A stretch of 64,000 bases of DNA from Dipteronia dyeriana. Lineage: Eukaryota; Streptophyta; Magnoliopsida; Sapindales; Sapindaceae. A model generated the notes under the pieces. The model was not told the DNA's origin. It worked only from the letters and a program-made list of their open reading frames with translations, and ran no database searches. A program made the translations under genes and the position numbers. Location: the NCBI GenBank assembly GCA_032871835.1, contig CM065297.1, positions 14,588,098-14,652,097 of the forward strand, in the 5' to 3' direction. The stretch's first letter is position 1, and each line of letters starts with the position of its first letter. Shown piece after piece: positions 46,512 to 58,125 of the stretch.

Positions 46512-47069
46512 GAAAGGGTATGCAAGTTGCAAAGATCCATATATGGATTGAAGAAAGCATCCAGATCCTGGAACATAAGGTCCGATCAAGCCGTGAAAAG
46601 TTTTGGACTTATTCAAAACCTTGATGAACCTTGTGTATACAAAAGGATTAAAGGCGACAAGTTGGTTTTCCTAGTTCTTTACGTTGATGATATACTACTT
46701 ATCGGAAATGATGTAGGTGTATTGACATCAGTAAAAGAATGGTTAGCAAAATAATTTGATATGAAGGACTTAGGAGAAGCAAGTTATATTATTGGTATCC
46801 AAGTCATAAGGGATAAAAAGAATAGAACGATTGCATTATCCCAAGCTTCATACGAAGATAAAATCTTGTCTAGGTTTTCCATGCAAGATTCCAAGAAAGG
46901 TATGTTACCTTTTAGACATGGAATCAAAATTTTTAAGGAACAAGTTCCTAATAATGAGCATGAAGAGAAATTCATGAGTAGGGTTCCATATGCATCGACA
47001 ATTGGAAGTCTCATGTATGCAATGATCTCTACTAGACCAGATATTTGTTTTGTTATGGGCATAGTTAGC
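46512..47069 (+). pseudogene. Element O, reverse transcriptase C-terminal part
   Basis: Restarts with the duplicated GAAAG and encodes [18 protein letters not shown], then LVFLVLYVDDILLIGND with an intact YVDD (about 46676-46690), FDMKDLGEASYIIGIQVIR, ALSQASYEDKILSRF, YASTIGSLMYAMISTRPDI. One stop after KEWLAK (46752-46754). It is cut at TTAGC (47065-47069) by the family X solo LTR. Confidence 0.87.
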
Positions 47070-47799
47070 TGTTAGGTTTGTGAGTTATGTTGACATTATT
47101 CTATATCAAAACAACATTTCCTTTGTATTGTTTAGTTGTCTAGGATTCATGATGATTCAAGCTTCAAAGAAGAAATGACAACTATTCAAGCAAGTTTAAG
47201 TCTTCAAAGGGAAAAGTGTTTCATGATTCTACAAAGGTATATTAAGACCTTTCCTTTCTCTTTCAAGGCTTAGGCACACACACATACATATCATACATTT
47301 GTGTCCCTGCATCATTGTGCACCATGTATAACACATTCACACACTTGAAGATGAATGCTCATGCATTGGTATGAAAATAACATGTTTTGGAAAATGCATG
47401 ATTGGAGACTATCTCTATGTAGTTTGCATTCTAGTGTGAATTGTGTTTGTTTGTGTATATATTTGTATAACATGGATATTGAACTTGATTTTAGTCTTAA
47501 ATCATTCTTGATTGAGTTCCAGTCATTTCGGTTACTCATACTATTGATTTCAAGTTCTAAGTCAAAAGATACTACACTTTCAACTCATGTTGCGTACATT
47601 GTCTTCGTCTTCGTATATCGAGTCAAATTATTATTTTATGGGTTGAGTATCTTATATTTCCATGTCCATGAAAGAGTTATGGTTTTTAATCCGCAAACGG
47701 ATTCAAATTCTGAGTTCGAAGGCTGGAGAAGGGTCAAAGAACGCGAGGGAAGCGCATGGGAGTTGCACCATGGCCGAAGGCAAACAAGAGGTGCAAGCA

Positions 47800-47930
47800 C
47801 GAGATGGCGCGTGGCCATCTCGGCTGCAACTCCTTGCTGCCCCGAGATGCCCACGTGCCATCTCGAGGAAGCATCTTGAAGGGGTAGCTTTGGTCTATTC
47901 AAATATATCTCCTCCCTCTCCTTTATATAT
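47800..47930 (+). promoter_or_regulatory. Possible promoter of the family X LTR
   Basis: An inverted repeat with arms CGAGATGGC/GCCATCTCG (47800-47822), a second weaker one around the G-box CACGTG (47852-47857), and a TATATAT box at 47924-47930 followed by a CT-rich stretch. The spacing is promoter-like; activity is inference. Confidence 0.4.
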
Positions 47931-48970
47931 CTCTTCTCTCTCTCATTTGAATTAAAAAAAAAGGAAGAAAAAAATGTAGTGCAGAAAATTTCCAGGTTTT
48001 TTCTCTCAACTTTGAATCACCATATCTCTCTCATTTCTTATCCGATTTGAGTGATTCAAGTTGGAGAAGTTTTTTATTGAAGTCTTCTATCATCTCTAAC
48101 CGACCTTGAAGTCATTTGTTCAATTTTTCTGGTGGATCACACCATTTTCGTGACTGTACTCGAAATTGTCAAGGTATTTGTTTATCTTTAGATTCCCTTG
48201 ATTCTAATGTTCAAATACCTTGGATCTTCTTCCTACTTGTGTGTATTTGACTTGAACATATGTTGATGAGTGATAGATCTTCAATTAAATGCTAGTTGTG
48301 CTTAATTAGAAACTTGATTGTGAGTTAGGTGTCAATCAAACCTATGTTTTCACATGATTGTGAGTTGTATTGTGCTAGCATCTTATCTAGGACTATCTGT
48401 ACTTTGATTGACTTAATTTTCATGATTAATAGACTTATCTTGTGCTAGAACTCATTTATTGAATAAATTTAGGATTAGCACATTTGATTATATATTTAGA
48501 GTCTATTAGAGTTTAATTGACTATTTTGTGAATATATGCTCTAAATGATTGCTAGAGATTTGATTGATCATATCTTGTGTCCAAGCATTTTTGTGTTAGT
48601 ACTAAAGTCTTGAATATGTACTTCATGAACATGTTTATTTCAAGCTTTAGTAACATGAATAAAATCTAGGCTTAAAGCATGTGTTTGGAAATTTGGCATG
48701 CTCTAGACTTTTATTCATGCATAAGATCTAGACAATCTTGTTTTGTGAACTATACTGTCTATGTCTAGATCTTCATGGAGTGTACCTAATCTATACATTT
48801 CAAATGCTCATGCATCATCTTCTGTGGTGTCATTTTTGGATTATAAACTAGAAAAGTATACTTTGTGTGCTCATTGATTAATTCTAGTTTCCATAGAATT
48901 TGTTGATCATCTTATTCTATGTTGTGTGCTTGTTTGCGTTTTGCATTCATGATCACTTAGATGCCTTGTG

Positions 48971-49271
48971 AGAAGGGAGTCTTGACAATAGGTGTGAGAC
49001 CTATCTTGTTGAGCAAGAAGTCTTGGAAAGAGGTGTGAGACCTTAGATTGTCAAGCAAGGAAGTCTTGGCTAGAGTCTGGAAGACTCGGATAATCGAGCA
49101 AGAAGTCTTGCCTAGGGTCGTGAGGATCCAGATAGGTGAGCGAGGAAGTCTTGACTAGAGTCTGGAGGACTCAGATAGTTGAGCAAGAAGTCTTGCCTTA
49201 GGTCATGAGGATCTGGATAAGGTGAGTGAGGAATTCTTGACAGGAGGTGTGAGGCCTCGGATTGTTGAGCA
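48971..49271. repeat. Tandem array, ~43-bp unit, about seven copies
   Basis: Units of the form AGAAGTCTTG(G/C)... GTGAG/GGAAG ... GAT(T/A)G...GAGCA, 42-43 bp each. Two alternating subtypes can be seen (AGAAGTCTTGCC and AGGAAGTCTTGACT), suggesting an 86-bp higher-order unit in the middle copies. It lies in the part of the LTR downstream of the TATA box. Confidence 0.8.
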
Positions 49272-49868
49272 TTAGGGCGACATCTTCATGAGTAGGATAG
49301 GAGGGTAGTTTCTAGGTGAAGGGGTCACTTGAGAGATTGTACTTGTCTTATCTACTAGTGGATTTTGTTTGCCGGTGGCTGCTAGCCCATGGCTGTTTCC
49401 TCTTCAGAGGTTTGTCACGTTATATCTTTTGTCAATTTTTCTCTATCCCTAACTCTCTAGTATTTGTATTTGTTATTTGAATACTATGGATAGAAATCTT
49501 TATGTAAGTTGACTTCCTTATACAATATTGTTTGTGTATGTTAGATAACTTTGTATCTTGTGATATTCCATTCAAGCTGTAAAGTACCACTTTTTAATAC
49601 TGTAAGTACAACTTATGGAATTTTGTCTACATTGAAAATATTTGTTTATAAGATACATTAATTCTTGTTATATGTTTTGTAGACTAAGAGTAGAGATTTG
49701 AGCATACATGAATATATTGTTTTCTTATAACAATCATGTTGAATGTTAATTTGTATGCTTATCAAGGTTTTGTCACTAGTCTTAAAAGATTTGTTAAAAG
49801 TGAGAGACAACCTATTCACCCCCCCTCCTCTCTAGGTTGTTTAGTATAACCTTGTACACATTATTACA

Positions 49869-50046
49869 TTAGCAGGTTTGAATCGAAACCTGGTCCTGAT
49901 CACTGGACGGCAGTCAAGCATATTTCAAGTATCTTAGGAGAACGATAGATTATATGCTTGTATACTCTGGAGAGGATTTGAACCCGTTGGGTATACAGAT
50001 TCTGATTTTCAGTCAGATTCTAATTCTAGGAGATCAACATCAGGAT
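49869..50046 (+). pseudogene. Element O, RNase H start
   Basis: Restarts with TTAGC. Matches 40017-40195 of the complete copy (RFKLKPGPDHW-like stretch, then DSDFQSDS.SRRSTSG). It breaks off at CATCAGGAT; the remaining ~420 bp of RNase H are missing and replaced by a CopB LTR end. Confidence 0.8.
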
Positions 50047-50148
50047 TAAGGTTCTTGTTATTAAAAGGGAATTTTTTTATTTATACGTAAACCCTAATTT
50101 TCGTTTTCTCACGCATCCGTTGTGTTTTGAATCATTTTTTCCCCTACA
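50047..50148 (+). repeat. CopB LTR 3'-end fragment
   Basis: About 100 bp equal to the last part of a plus-oriented CopB LTR (TAAGGTTCTTGTTATT ... TTTTTTCCCCTACA), ending exactly at the LTR tip and joined to the polypurine tract of O. It replaces the RNase H end of O. Confidence 0.8.
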
Positions 50149-50162
50149 AGCAAGTGGGAGAT
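50149..50162 (+). other. Polypurine tract of element O
   Basis: AGCAAGTGGGAGAT, identical to 40618-40631, immediately before the O 3' LTR. Confidence 0.8.
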
Positions 50163-52224
50163 TGTTGGGATTATGCTCGATAGCAAGAGTGTAATAATGT
50201 ATTTGACAATCTTTTCATATTAATAAAGTGATTTCTAGTTTAGCAAATCTTATAGCGTTTAAACTTTAATTACTATAATTGTCAAAAGTAAATAATCATA
50301 AGGTCAAAAGACTATGAGAAAAGAAGAATTGTTCATACATCTATACATGTATGAGGTAGACACAATTCTTTAGTTAGTCTTGAATAATATTTACAACTTA
50401 AGATAAATGTTTGGGCGCCTTTATCTTGTAAAAGTTGTAGATTCTTTTACTAGCATTTGAGTGGGATCAAATGTGTTATGATGAATCTAAAATCATCAAA
50501 GTGTGATGTATTTGGGCAAAAGAATCTAGTGCACTGGGTGCATTGAATTGGATCACAATGAAACACTTTATCTAGAACTGTCAATGGATAAAAGTTTTCA
50601 TTTGAAGAAAATCGGAGAGTCTATCTCAATCCTGAGATAAATGATGGATTTATGGTTGCAAGTGTTATCATTTGAGCTATTAATGAGTACGATTATATAG
50701 CATAGTCTATCTTCGATAGTTTGGTGTTATTCATTTGTTAATCGATAGAGGACTTCAGTTAAAGATATGGACATCGTGGCTCCATTTATGAAATGAGAGT
50801 AGAATATCATCATATGGATGTTTTGAGGTATTGGATATTAAATCTTAACGTTAAGTTTTCAATAGTGTCCATTAAACATGTCTTCTGGACAAGTCAAAAT
50901 ATCTAAGTTCGAAAAGTGGTCATATGAGTAAATATGGTAACTTGGAGAGTTATGGGTGGTCTATGAGCTCTTGGGGATTACTGATATTCTTCACGAGGAT
51001 ACACTTTCTCCAATAAGGTTGTCTAGGGTATGAATGAGTAATATCAACTTATTCTATCTTTATTTAAGAGTTCAATTTTAGTTCTTTAATGGAATGAACT
51101 AAAATTAAATAGATCAGACCTAAGTGAATCATTTGTTGATTGTGATTGAGTTGTGTCTATTGGAGCTTAAATTTAGATAGCCCGACAAGATCCCCAATCC
51201 ACACGAACTTGCATGGATCACTTGATATATTCTACCGGACCCATTTAGGGGTCCACTTAGAATTGTATTAAGGCATGTGAACTTGTTTCTTTTTCTAATA
51301 ATAGGTCTAGTTCACATGTGGACTTTTTTATTAAGGGACAATGAATTTAATAAAATAAGGAAAATAATATATGGCCCATATATATGTGTTGGGTGGCAAA
51401 GCTATTTAGAATAGCTTAATTTTATTATTTTTATTTTATTATTTAATTAAATGAAAATTAATTAATTTGTTGATTAATTAATTATTTTATTAATAGTCAA
51501 AATTTAGTTATGGTTATAAATACACTATTGAGTTGGATTAGGAGTTTTGGTATGGGAAAGAATTCCTTTTGGAAAAGGATTCTTAACCACCAAGTAAATC
51601 CTTCTTAGGAGAGGATTTAGTCTCCTATATATAATACCTATTAAATTCGACCAAGAATGAATTTTTGGTGTGAGTTGTTATTTTTTTATTTGTTTTTTAT
51701 TGTTATAAAAAAAAACTTTGTTCAACTCATTGTGTGAAGAATTCGGCCAAGCGTAGAGAAAATAGGGAACGTTTTTTTTTCCGATAGTACACTAGTATCC
51801 TTTGCATCAAAATGGTTTTGTGTACATCATCGTATCAAGGTTCACGCGAGTTTCAATCATATTGATTGATAATTCACAAGTGATCGGACGTTCTTGGTTT
51901 TTCTCTTGGAGGATTATTGTGACTAGCAAATAAGTAGATTTTGTTTGTTTCCAACTTCAGGTACACAATTTAAAGAAAGTTAGCCCACACTCCTAGGTGA
52001 TTCACGTTCATGATTGGATTAGAAGATCTTACGGATTTAATTCGACGCTTGTTCAATCTTCGCGAAGAAAAAAAAGGTATGACACTTTTTATATTCATCA
52101 ATTAATATAGGGTTAAGGTTCTTGTTATTGAAAAAGGAAAAATTTTAATTTATACAGAAACCCTAATTTTATAATTTTTCATAAATTTTCTCACGCTTCC
52201 GCTGTGCTTGTATTTTTCCCTTCA
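50163..52224 (+). repeat. 3' LTR of element O
   Basis: TGTTGGGATTATGCTCG ... TTTTTCCCTTCA, 2062 bp, plus orientation. It lacks roughly 150 bp present in the younger LTRs after the TTAAT tract (near 51500) and more around 51610-51720, and is the most diverged CopB LTR. Right flank CCGTG is GypT sequence; the 5' LTR of O is not in the window. Confidence 0.85.
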
Positions 52225-53041
52225 CCGTGAACTCGTGCCCGCCAATGAAGATCGAGCTTCCCAAATCGTCCCTCGCTAGAATCCACTTCTTCTTCTTCTA
52301 GGCGAGGTTCTTCTTAGAAGCACCGGGAATGATGAAGTTGAGCTTGTTCTTAGCTTTCGCATAGAACTGACCTCGGGGAGCACTAGACATGCTTCAAATC
52401 TGAAAGAGGTAAGCCAGCTCCTCTACCCTGGTCTCCCTAGTGACCTTGCTTACCTCGTTCTATTCTCTCTATAGCATGAGAAAGCCGATCAGATGCCTCT
52501 AAAAACCGGGCATCAGCTAGAGGGGAGCTAGTTGTAAGGCGCTAAGAGCCCGTCAGAGGGTAAGACGAAGAGGAAGTCTAGCCTCATTCTCAAGGGCCGT
52601 TACAAGAATTGGAAGCACACCTTTGGGAGGATTGAAGACGTCATAATTTTAGTGAGGAACTGAGATGGAAACATTGTCGGAGAAACCATACTTGGACCTG
52701 AGATGAGCGATCGAGTTCGGATTAACGGTGGAGTCCAAGATGACCCTGAAGTCATAGGGAGGAAGCCTCTCCAGAGGAGTACCAGCAACTATGAGTTGAC
52801 CTTCTTAGCAGCGTCGACCCTATTCTCCATGTCGGAATCTTCATTGACCAAATTCAGGGGACTATCGGGTATGTTAGAGAACCCGGTCCTAACAACTACG
52901 TTCCTGTTATAGGTGTCTTTAAGGATTAGGAGGAGAGTCATCACTATCGAAGTTCATTTGGTTTCTCTTTCCAGTGGTGAGACTAGAAACCTCTTCACTA
53001 TCGACAATGGAATCAACGAAATCGTAGCTGGCTTTTGACAT
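52225..53041 (-). pseudogene. Tat antisense gene, second copy, truncated
   Basis: Starts at ATG 53041-53039 with MSKASYDFVDS, then a SSLT stretch, YDFRVILDSTVNPNSIAHL, SDNVSISVPH and NYDVFNPPKGVLPILV, parallel to 6400-7215. The acidic Asp/Ser-rich N-terminus is conserved. Many stops and frameshifts. Interrupted at 52225 by the LTR of O, so the C-terminal coiled-coil part is missing. A TATA-like TATTTAA lies at 53183-53177. Confidence 0.7.
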
Positions 53042-53176
53042 GGTTGGGGAAAGTTTCGAGTTAGATGAAATAAAAAGTGAAGGTGTTGCTCGAGAAGTTA
53101 GTATGAGAATTCCTCTTTGAATATTTTTGAAATTTGAAAGAGAAAAAGTGTAAGAAAGGTGGTGAAGCAGCTTGGA

Positions 53177-53183
53177 TTAAATA
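53177..53183 (-). promoter_or_regulatory. Possible TATA box, antisense gene copy 2
   Basis: Minus strand TATTTAA, about 137 nt before the ATG at 53041, matching the element at 6274-6281 in position. Confidence 0.35.
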
Positions 53184-53598
53184 AAGATGAATGGAATAGT
53201 GATGTCGATGAAATCTTCGACTGAGATTGCCTCGAATCTTGTGAGCAGACGTAATGGAGTCATAATATTTTGAGAAACGCACTGGTCTCTGCTCGCCACA
53301 TAACTTGTGCATTTGATGTGAAGATTTTTTCCTGGATTCTGTTAGCAACTTTGGATGGAAAATTTCCCAATTAGAATAGGAAATCTGACTCCAACCCATA
53401 CTAAATTACTGATGTTCACGTTAGAGGGCACTTCTGTTAATACCCAAATTTGGCTAGGGACCAAAGGAAAATTTTCCACACTTCTAGCCCGAGTCCAAAC
53501 CCCAGATTACCCACCATGGAACTCGGGGTCCTGGGATCGAGCTTTGGAGCCACCCCGCAGAAGTAAAGAAAGGGTTTCTGAAAATTTCCAAGAAAGTA

Positions 53599-55105
53599 TG
53601 TGTCTATAATCTAAAAAGGGGGTGAATAGGTTTTAGTTCGATAGATTACCAATTTTGTGAATAAATCTATATTATCAGTTCTACCCCATTCAACTAAGTG
53701 TTCAAATAAAAGACAACAAACATAAAACAATAACAACACACAATATATACATAGAAACCCTCCAAATGGGAAAAACCATGGGTTGTTCAGTGCGCCACAC
53801 TCGATCCTCAAAATCCACTATTGAGAGAAAGTTTACAACCTAGGTTGACCTCCCGTCTAACCCTCAATTTACTAACCCTTTCACTCTACCCAGCGGGCTT
53901 TAATAGTGATTTTGGATCACTAACCTTGTGCACAAATCACATAGCCACAATCTTAATCAACAATGAAGAGATAATGGCAACCTAAGTGAATATGCAAGAA
54001 TATTAAATATGCAAAAATGCAAGGTCAAGAAATTCATGCTTATCTAGGATTAATAATGACAACTAAAGCAAATCCTAGATATCAATGTTCTAAATGCAAA
54101 GGCAAGAAGAATTAGCTAGAAGTGTAAAACCGTCCTAAATTCTAGCTATCACAAATTAATGCATCTCAACCAACAATCAATAAACAAGCATATCATAAAA
54201 GCAATTAAACATTCAAGCAAGCATTGCAATAGAGACCCTAGGTATACATGTTATAGTAATGAAACCATAAAGTTTAGAGCATGTAGAGAATACCTAGTGA
54301 TGAACAAACAAGAGACTCATGCTTGAAAGATGCTTGATGATTATGTTTTTGAAGTTTGATTGAGTAAAAATGGCTTCTTAGAGCTACTCTCACTAAAAAA
54401 ACCTTATCTCTCTCTCAAAAATAGGTTAGAAAACTCTAAAACACGAGTTGGGAAGAAGATGGTATATTTGTATGAAGCCTAAAGTGAAAATACATCGTTT
54501 TGACAAAAACTGTCCAAAAGACGCATTGGGTGCAGGTGTGGGCGATGGTCGAGTAGCGCACGACCAGCGACAAACCACTGGACAAGTTGCACTGGTGAGG
54601 TGCGCATGACGACCAGTGCACCACCATCGATAAACCACTATAAAGTTGCGCTGGTGTTGGTGCGCTTGACGATCAGCGCACCACGAGCGATAATCCACTG
54701 GAATGCTGCGTTGGTGTTGGAGCAGGTAGGGGCGCTGCTCGAGTGGCGCATTGCTCACTACCTTCACACACACACCAAATTATGTAAGAGAAAAGAGGTA
54801 AAGGTAATGCATCCTAAAGCCTAACATGACTTGATATTTTAATCACAACATGCAATCAATTTAAACAAGCAAAAGAGAACAAAATTAAATACACAACAAG
54901 ACAATAAAATGCAAATGCAAAGTGATCAAAACATGCATGAGAGTAAGTGTGTGCACTAAATCTCTTCAATGAAGGTTAAGCAAGTGATTTTACCTTTGAA
55001 GCTTGAGCTAGGGCTTGAGCAATGATGGCCTAAACCGCCTTTACACATTAAACCCCAAATGTGGCTGTCAACGAAATTAGCCAATCAAAAACCGAGGAAC
55101 TTACA
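53599..55105 (-). repeat. CopA-related 3' LTR
   Basis: About 1.5 kb. The low end TGTGTCTATAATC is the LTR 3' tip (ACACA on the minus strand); the high end ...GGAACTTACA is the 5' tip next to the polypurine tract. Hairpin-like GC blocks (TCGAGTAGCGCACGACCAGCG and relatives) lie at 54530-54750. Candidate 5-bp target AAGTA at 53594-53598; the partner is not visible. Confidence 0.78.
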
Positions 55106-56319
55106 ATCTCCCCCTTTGGCTATTTCGTGACAAAACCACCACTCACAATTCATCCTCACCAAAAACAGAAAACAAAAGATAGGGGTCAACAAAATTTTCT
55201 TCATTACAAAGAGATGCCAAATAAACTAGATCTTCAAGTCATCCATCTCTAGTAGAATCAACATCCCTACAAAACAGAATAACAACACTTTCCAAGACAA
55301 GCGTATTAGAGGGATCAAGATAAATAAAGACAGGGGAAATTTTCACGAAATAGAAACAAATGGCATGTAATCAACAATGCACATGTAAAAGCTCCCCCTA
55401 AAAATGGCATTGTCCTTTTATATGCAAAAGCAACAAAGACTTCCCCTTAATCCAACATAACTCCCCCTTTTTGTCACAAGATAGGCAAATGAGTATTCCC
55501 CAACCGGGACGCTTTAGCAAAGAGAGATATTTGCAATGTAAATGCATAATCATATACAACAACTTTATGCAATTTAATTAAGAGAGAGAGGGAAATTCAT
55601 GGAAGTTTTATTTATTGGAACATGTGTAAAAAGATTTACCTTGAATGAAATACATGCAACATCAACTTCCAAAAAAATGGTATTTGGCAAAGGAAAATAG
55701 CACATGAGGTTCCAAGAGAAGTCAAAACAATTTGCACCAATTTGTCAATGAAACACAAGATATAGTTTAACAAGAGATAAGAGTAACTACCAAGCTTTAC
55801 AAGTTAAACAAGACATGAGCGACTATTGCGCCCTTTTAGATTTTTCCGGGTGAAATGTCTGTATGATAGTAGCCTTGTTCAACAAGTAAAGAGAGAGAGA
55901 CTATTGGATTGTGAAATCCTTGAAATGGATACAATATCTTTATTGATTGAAGTCTCAAAAGTCACTTTCACACAAATTTGCAATCAATTTTTTTAAGCAT
56001 TCAATAAATTCATCATACATAACAATATAAGCATGTAAAGATAAAGTTTTTATAAACATGGAGATAAACTTTGGGTCAATCAAATGTACTTTCCAATCAT
56101 ATTTTCTAGTCCAAAATACATTTTTGAACACAAATGAGACATGCATTTCAAATAAGGCAAAGACACACATATTGAATAAAAAGTTATATTATAATATAAG
56201 CATCCAAGATACTTAAGCAATTAATTAAAGAACATAAAATTGAACAATTATTTGCTTATTAGAATGCAAGTTCGCTCTCTTCACTTGAGCTCCCCATATG
56301 GGTCAAACACCAAAACATA
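55106..56319 (-). other. CopA-related 3' untranslated region
   Basis: Non-coding. On the minus strand, purine-rich tracts next to the LTR (about 55106-55118) and again at about 55461-55475, as in the other CopA copies. Nothing else recognised. Confidence 0.6.
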
Positions 56320-57882
56320 TCAATGCATATGACAAATCCCAATAGACCTACTAAGAGATTTAAACTTAGTTGAATCTAATGGTTTTGTAAACAAGTCCGC
56401 TAGGTTATCATTTGTGCCCACATGTTCAAGTGCAATGCATTTGCTCTCAACTAGCTTTTTAATGAAATGATGTCTAATGTCAATATGCTTGGTTCTAGAA
56501 TGTTGGACAGGATTTTTTGAAATATTAATGGCACTCATGTTATCACAATAAAGGGTTAGAGTACCTTGCTCAAAGCCATAATCCATGAGCATTTGCTTCA
56601 TCCAAAGGAGTTATGTGCAAGCACTCCCAGCTGCTATATACTCATCCTCAGCCATGGATAATGATATGGAATTTTGCTTCTTACAAAACCATGACTCAAA
56701 ATTGTTCCCTAAGAAGAAGTAACCGCCCGATGTACTATTCCTATCATCACAATTACCTGCCCAATCTGCATCACTAAAGCCAACTAAACTATTATTAGTG
56801 TCAAAAGAGTACCACATCCCATAGTTGGATGTTCCATTCACATATCGAATGATTTTCTTCACGGAGGAGAGATGGGATTCCTTGGGATTAGCTTGATACC
56901 TAGCACACACACCAACACTAAAAGCTATATTGGGCCTACTAGCAGTCAAGTATTGCAAGCTCCCTATCATGCCACGATATAGACTTTGATCCACACTTTT
57001 TCCACTAGCATCCTTGCTAAGTTTCAATGTGGTACTCATAGGTGTGTCATAATGCTTGGCATTCTCAAGGCCAAATTTCTTCATTAGGTTCTTGACATAT
57101 TTAGCTTGGGATATGAAGATCCCATCATGCATTTGCTTGATTTGCAAGCCTAGGAAGTAATTGAGTTCACCAACCATGCTCATTTCAAACTCATGAGTCA
57201 TGACATAAACAAATTGTTTAACTTTCAAGTTATTTGTGGAACAAAAAACGATGTCACCAACATAAATTTAAGCTATGAATAGCTCAACTTTAGTACACTT
57301 GATGAATAAGGTCTTGTCAACACTTCTTCTAGAGTAGCCATTTTCAACACGATAAAGAGTGAGACGCTCATACCAAGCTCTTGGTGTTTGTTTCACCCCA
57401 TATAGAGCCTTTTTTAGACGATAAACATTATTGGGGTGGTATGGATCTGCAAACCCATTGGGTTGCTCAACAAACACTTCCTCTCGCAAGAAGCCATTGA
57501 GAAAGGCACTCATACCATCCATTTGATGTAATTTAAACTTGTGCACACAATATATGGATTAGAGAAGCCTAATGCACTATAATCGGGCAACGGGAGCAAA
57601 AGTCTCCTCATAGTCGATACCCTGAATTTATGAGTACCCTTGTGCTACAAGTCTAGCCTTGTTCCGCACAATGTTACCATCCTCATCGGATTTATTCCTA
57701 TAGACCCACTTGGTGCCTATCACATTAGTGTTCTTAGGCCTAAGAACTAGAGTCCAAATCTCATTTCTTTCAAATTGATTTAGCTCTTCTTGCATAGCAA
57801 GAACCCAAAACTCATCACTTAAAGCATCATTAACCTTTCGGGGTTCAATTTTAGAGGTGTCATTGCAAGAAAATTGTTCATC
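56320..57882 (-). pseudogene. CopA-related RT and RNase H
   Basis: Minus strand from 57882: [45 protein letters not shown], a damaged stretch, [32 protein letters not shown], then IA-stop-IYVGDIVF (catalytic YVDD changed to YVGD). Then ELNYFLGLQIKQMHDGIFIS, TPMSTTLKLSKDASG, RGMIGSLQYLTASRP and RNase H SDADWAGNCDDRNSTSGG, AEDEYIAAGSACT-stop-LLWMK, LYCDNMSAINISKN, NLADLFTKPLDSTKF. Stops and one catalytic change make it inactive. Confidence 0.87.
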
Positions 57883-58125
57883 CACTACAGGCCATTCACT
57901 ACAGGCTTGGGAGGCTTGTGATGGAAAACCATTATTCACTACGAGCAATTAAAAACCCATAGTGAAGTCGGTTTCATAAAATCATTTAAAACGAGCTTTT
58001 AAAAGTCCGTGATAGGTAATAATTATCTACTATGAGTATAGATGGGCTCACTGTGAACAATGTATGCATTACGGGCTTTGTCCGTAGTCTTTAAAGTTAT
58101 TCACTACGGGCAAAGTTCGTATTGG
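57883..58125. repeat. CACTA terminal and subterminal repeats
   Basis: Short motifs in both orientations: CACTACAGGC at 57883 and again at 57898, CACTACGAGC near 57937, CACTACGGGC near 58104, ATAGTGAAG near 57960, TTACGGGC and CCGTAGT near 58070-58092. Such subterminal arrays are known as transposase-binding sites in En/Spm elements. Confidence 0.75.

Larger units (their letters stand above)
47070..49868 (+). repeat. Solo LTR of a third LTR family (X), perfect TSD
   Basis: TGTTAGGTTTGTGAG ... ACACATTATTACA, 2799 bp, flanked by TTAGC (47065-47069 and 49869-49873). The CACCCCCCCTCC stretch near its end resembles copia LTR ends. Orientation is set by that end. No internal domains or primer site. 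It carries a GC-rich palindrome/G-box and TATA (47800-47930) and a 43-bp tandem array (48971-49271). ORFs inside it are not gene-like. Confidence 0.85.
52225..53598 (+). mobile_element. GypT fragment 2 (antisense-gene region)
   Basis: Reverse-orientation counterpart of about 5980-7215: the antisense gene on the minus strand and its upstream region up to a stretch near 53430-53480 that pairs with about 5990-6015. It belongs to a plus-oriented GypT copy. It is truncated on the left by O and on the right by CopA copy 3 at 53599. Confidence 0.75.
53599..57882 (-). mobile_element. CopA-related copy 3, 3' part, cut by CACTA
   Basis: Minus-strand copia related to CopA: 3' LTR 53599-55105, polypurine tract about 55106-55118, 3' untranslated region to 56319, RNase H and RT 56320-57882. 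The rest of the element lies beyond the CACTA insertion and outside the window. It diverges enough from the complete CopA, especially in the LTR, to be a sister subfamily. Confidence 0.85.

Noticed and set aside
47355..47955. Long open frames in the family X LTR
   Set aside because: The LTR spans them entirely; they overlap the palindromes and predicted promoter and have no recognisable domain.
53061..53399. 112-residue minus-strand open frame
   Set aside because: It is the upstream region of the second antisense gene. The corresponding region 6060-6390 is not open.
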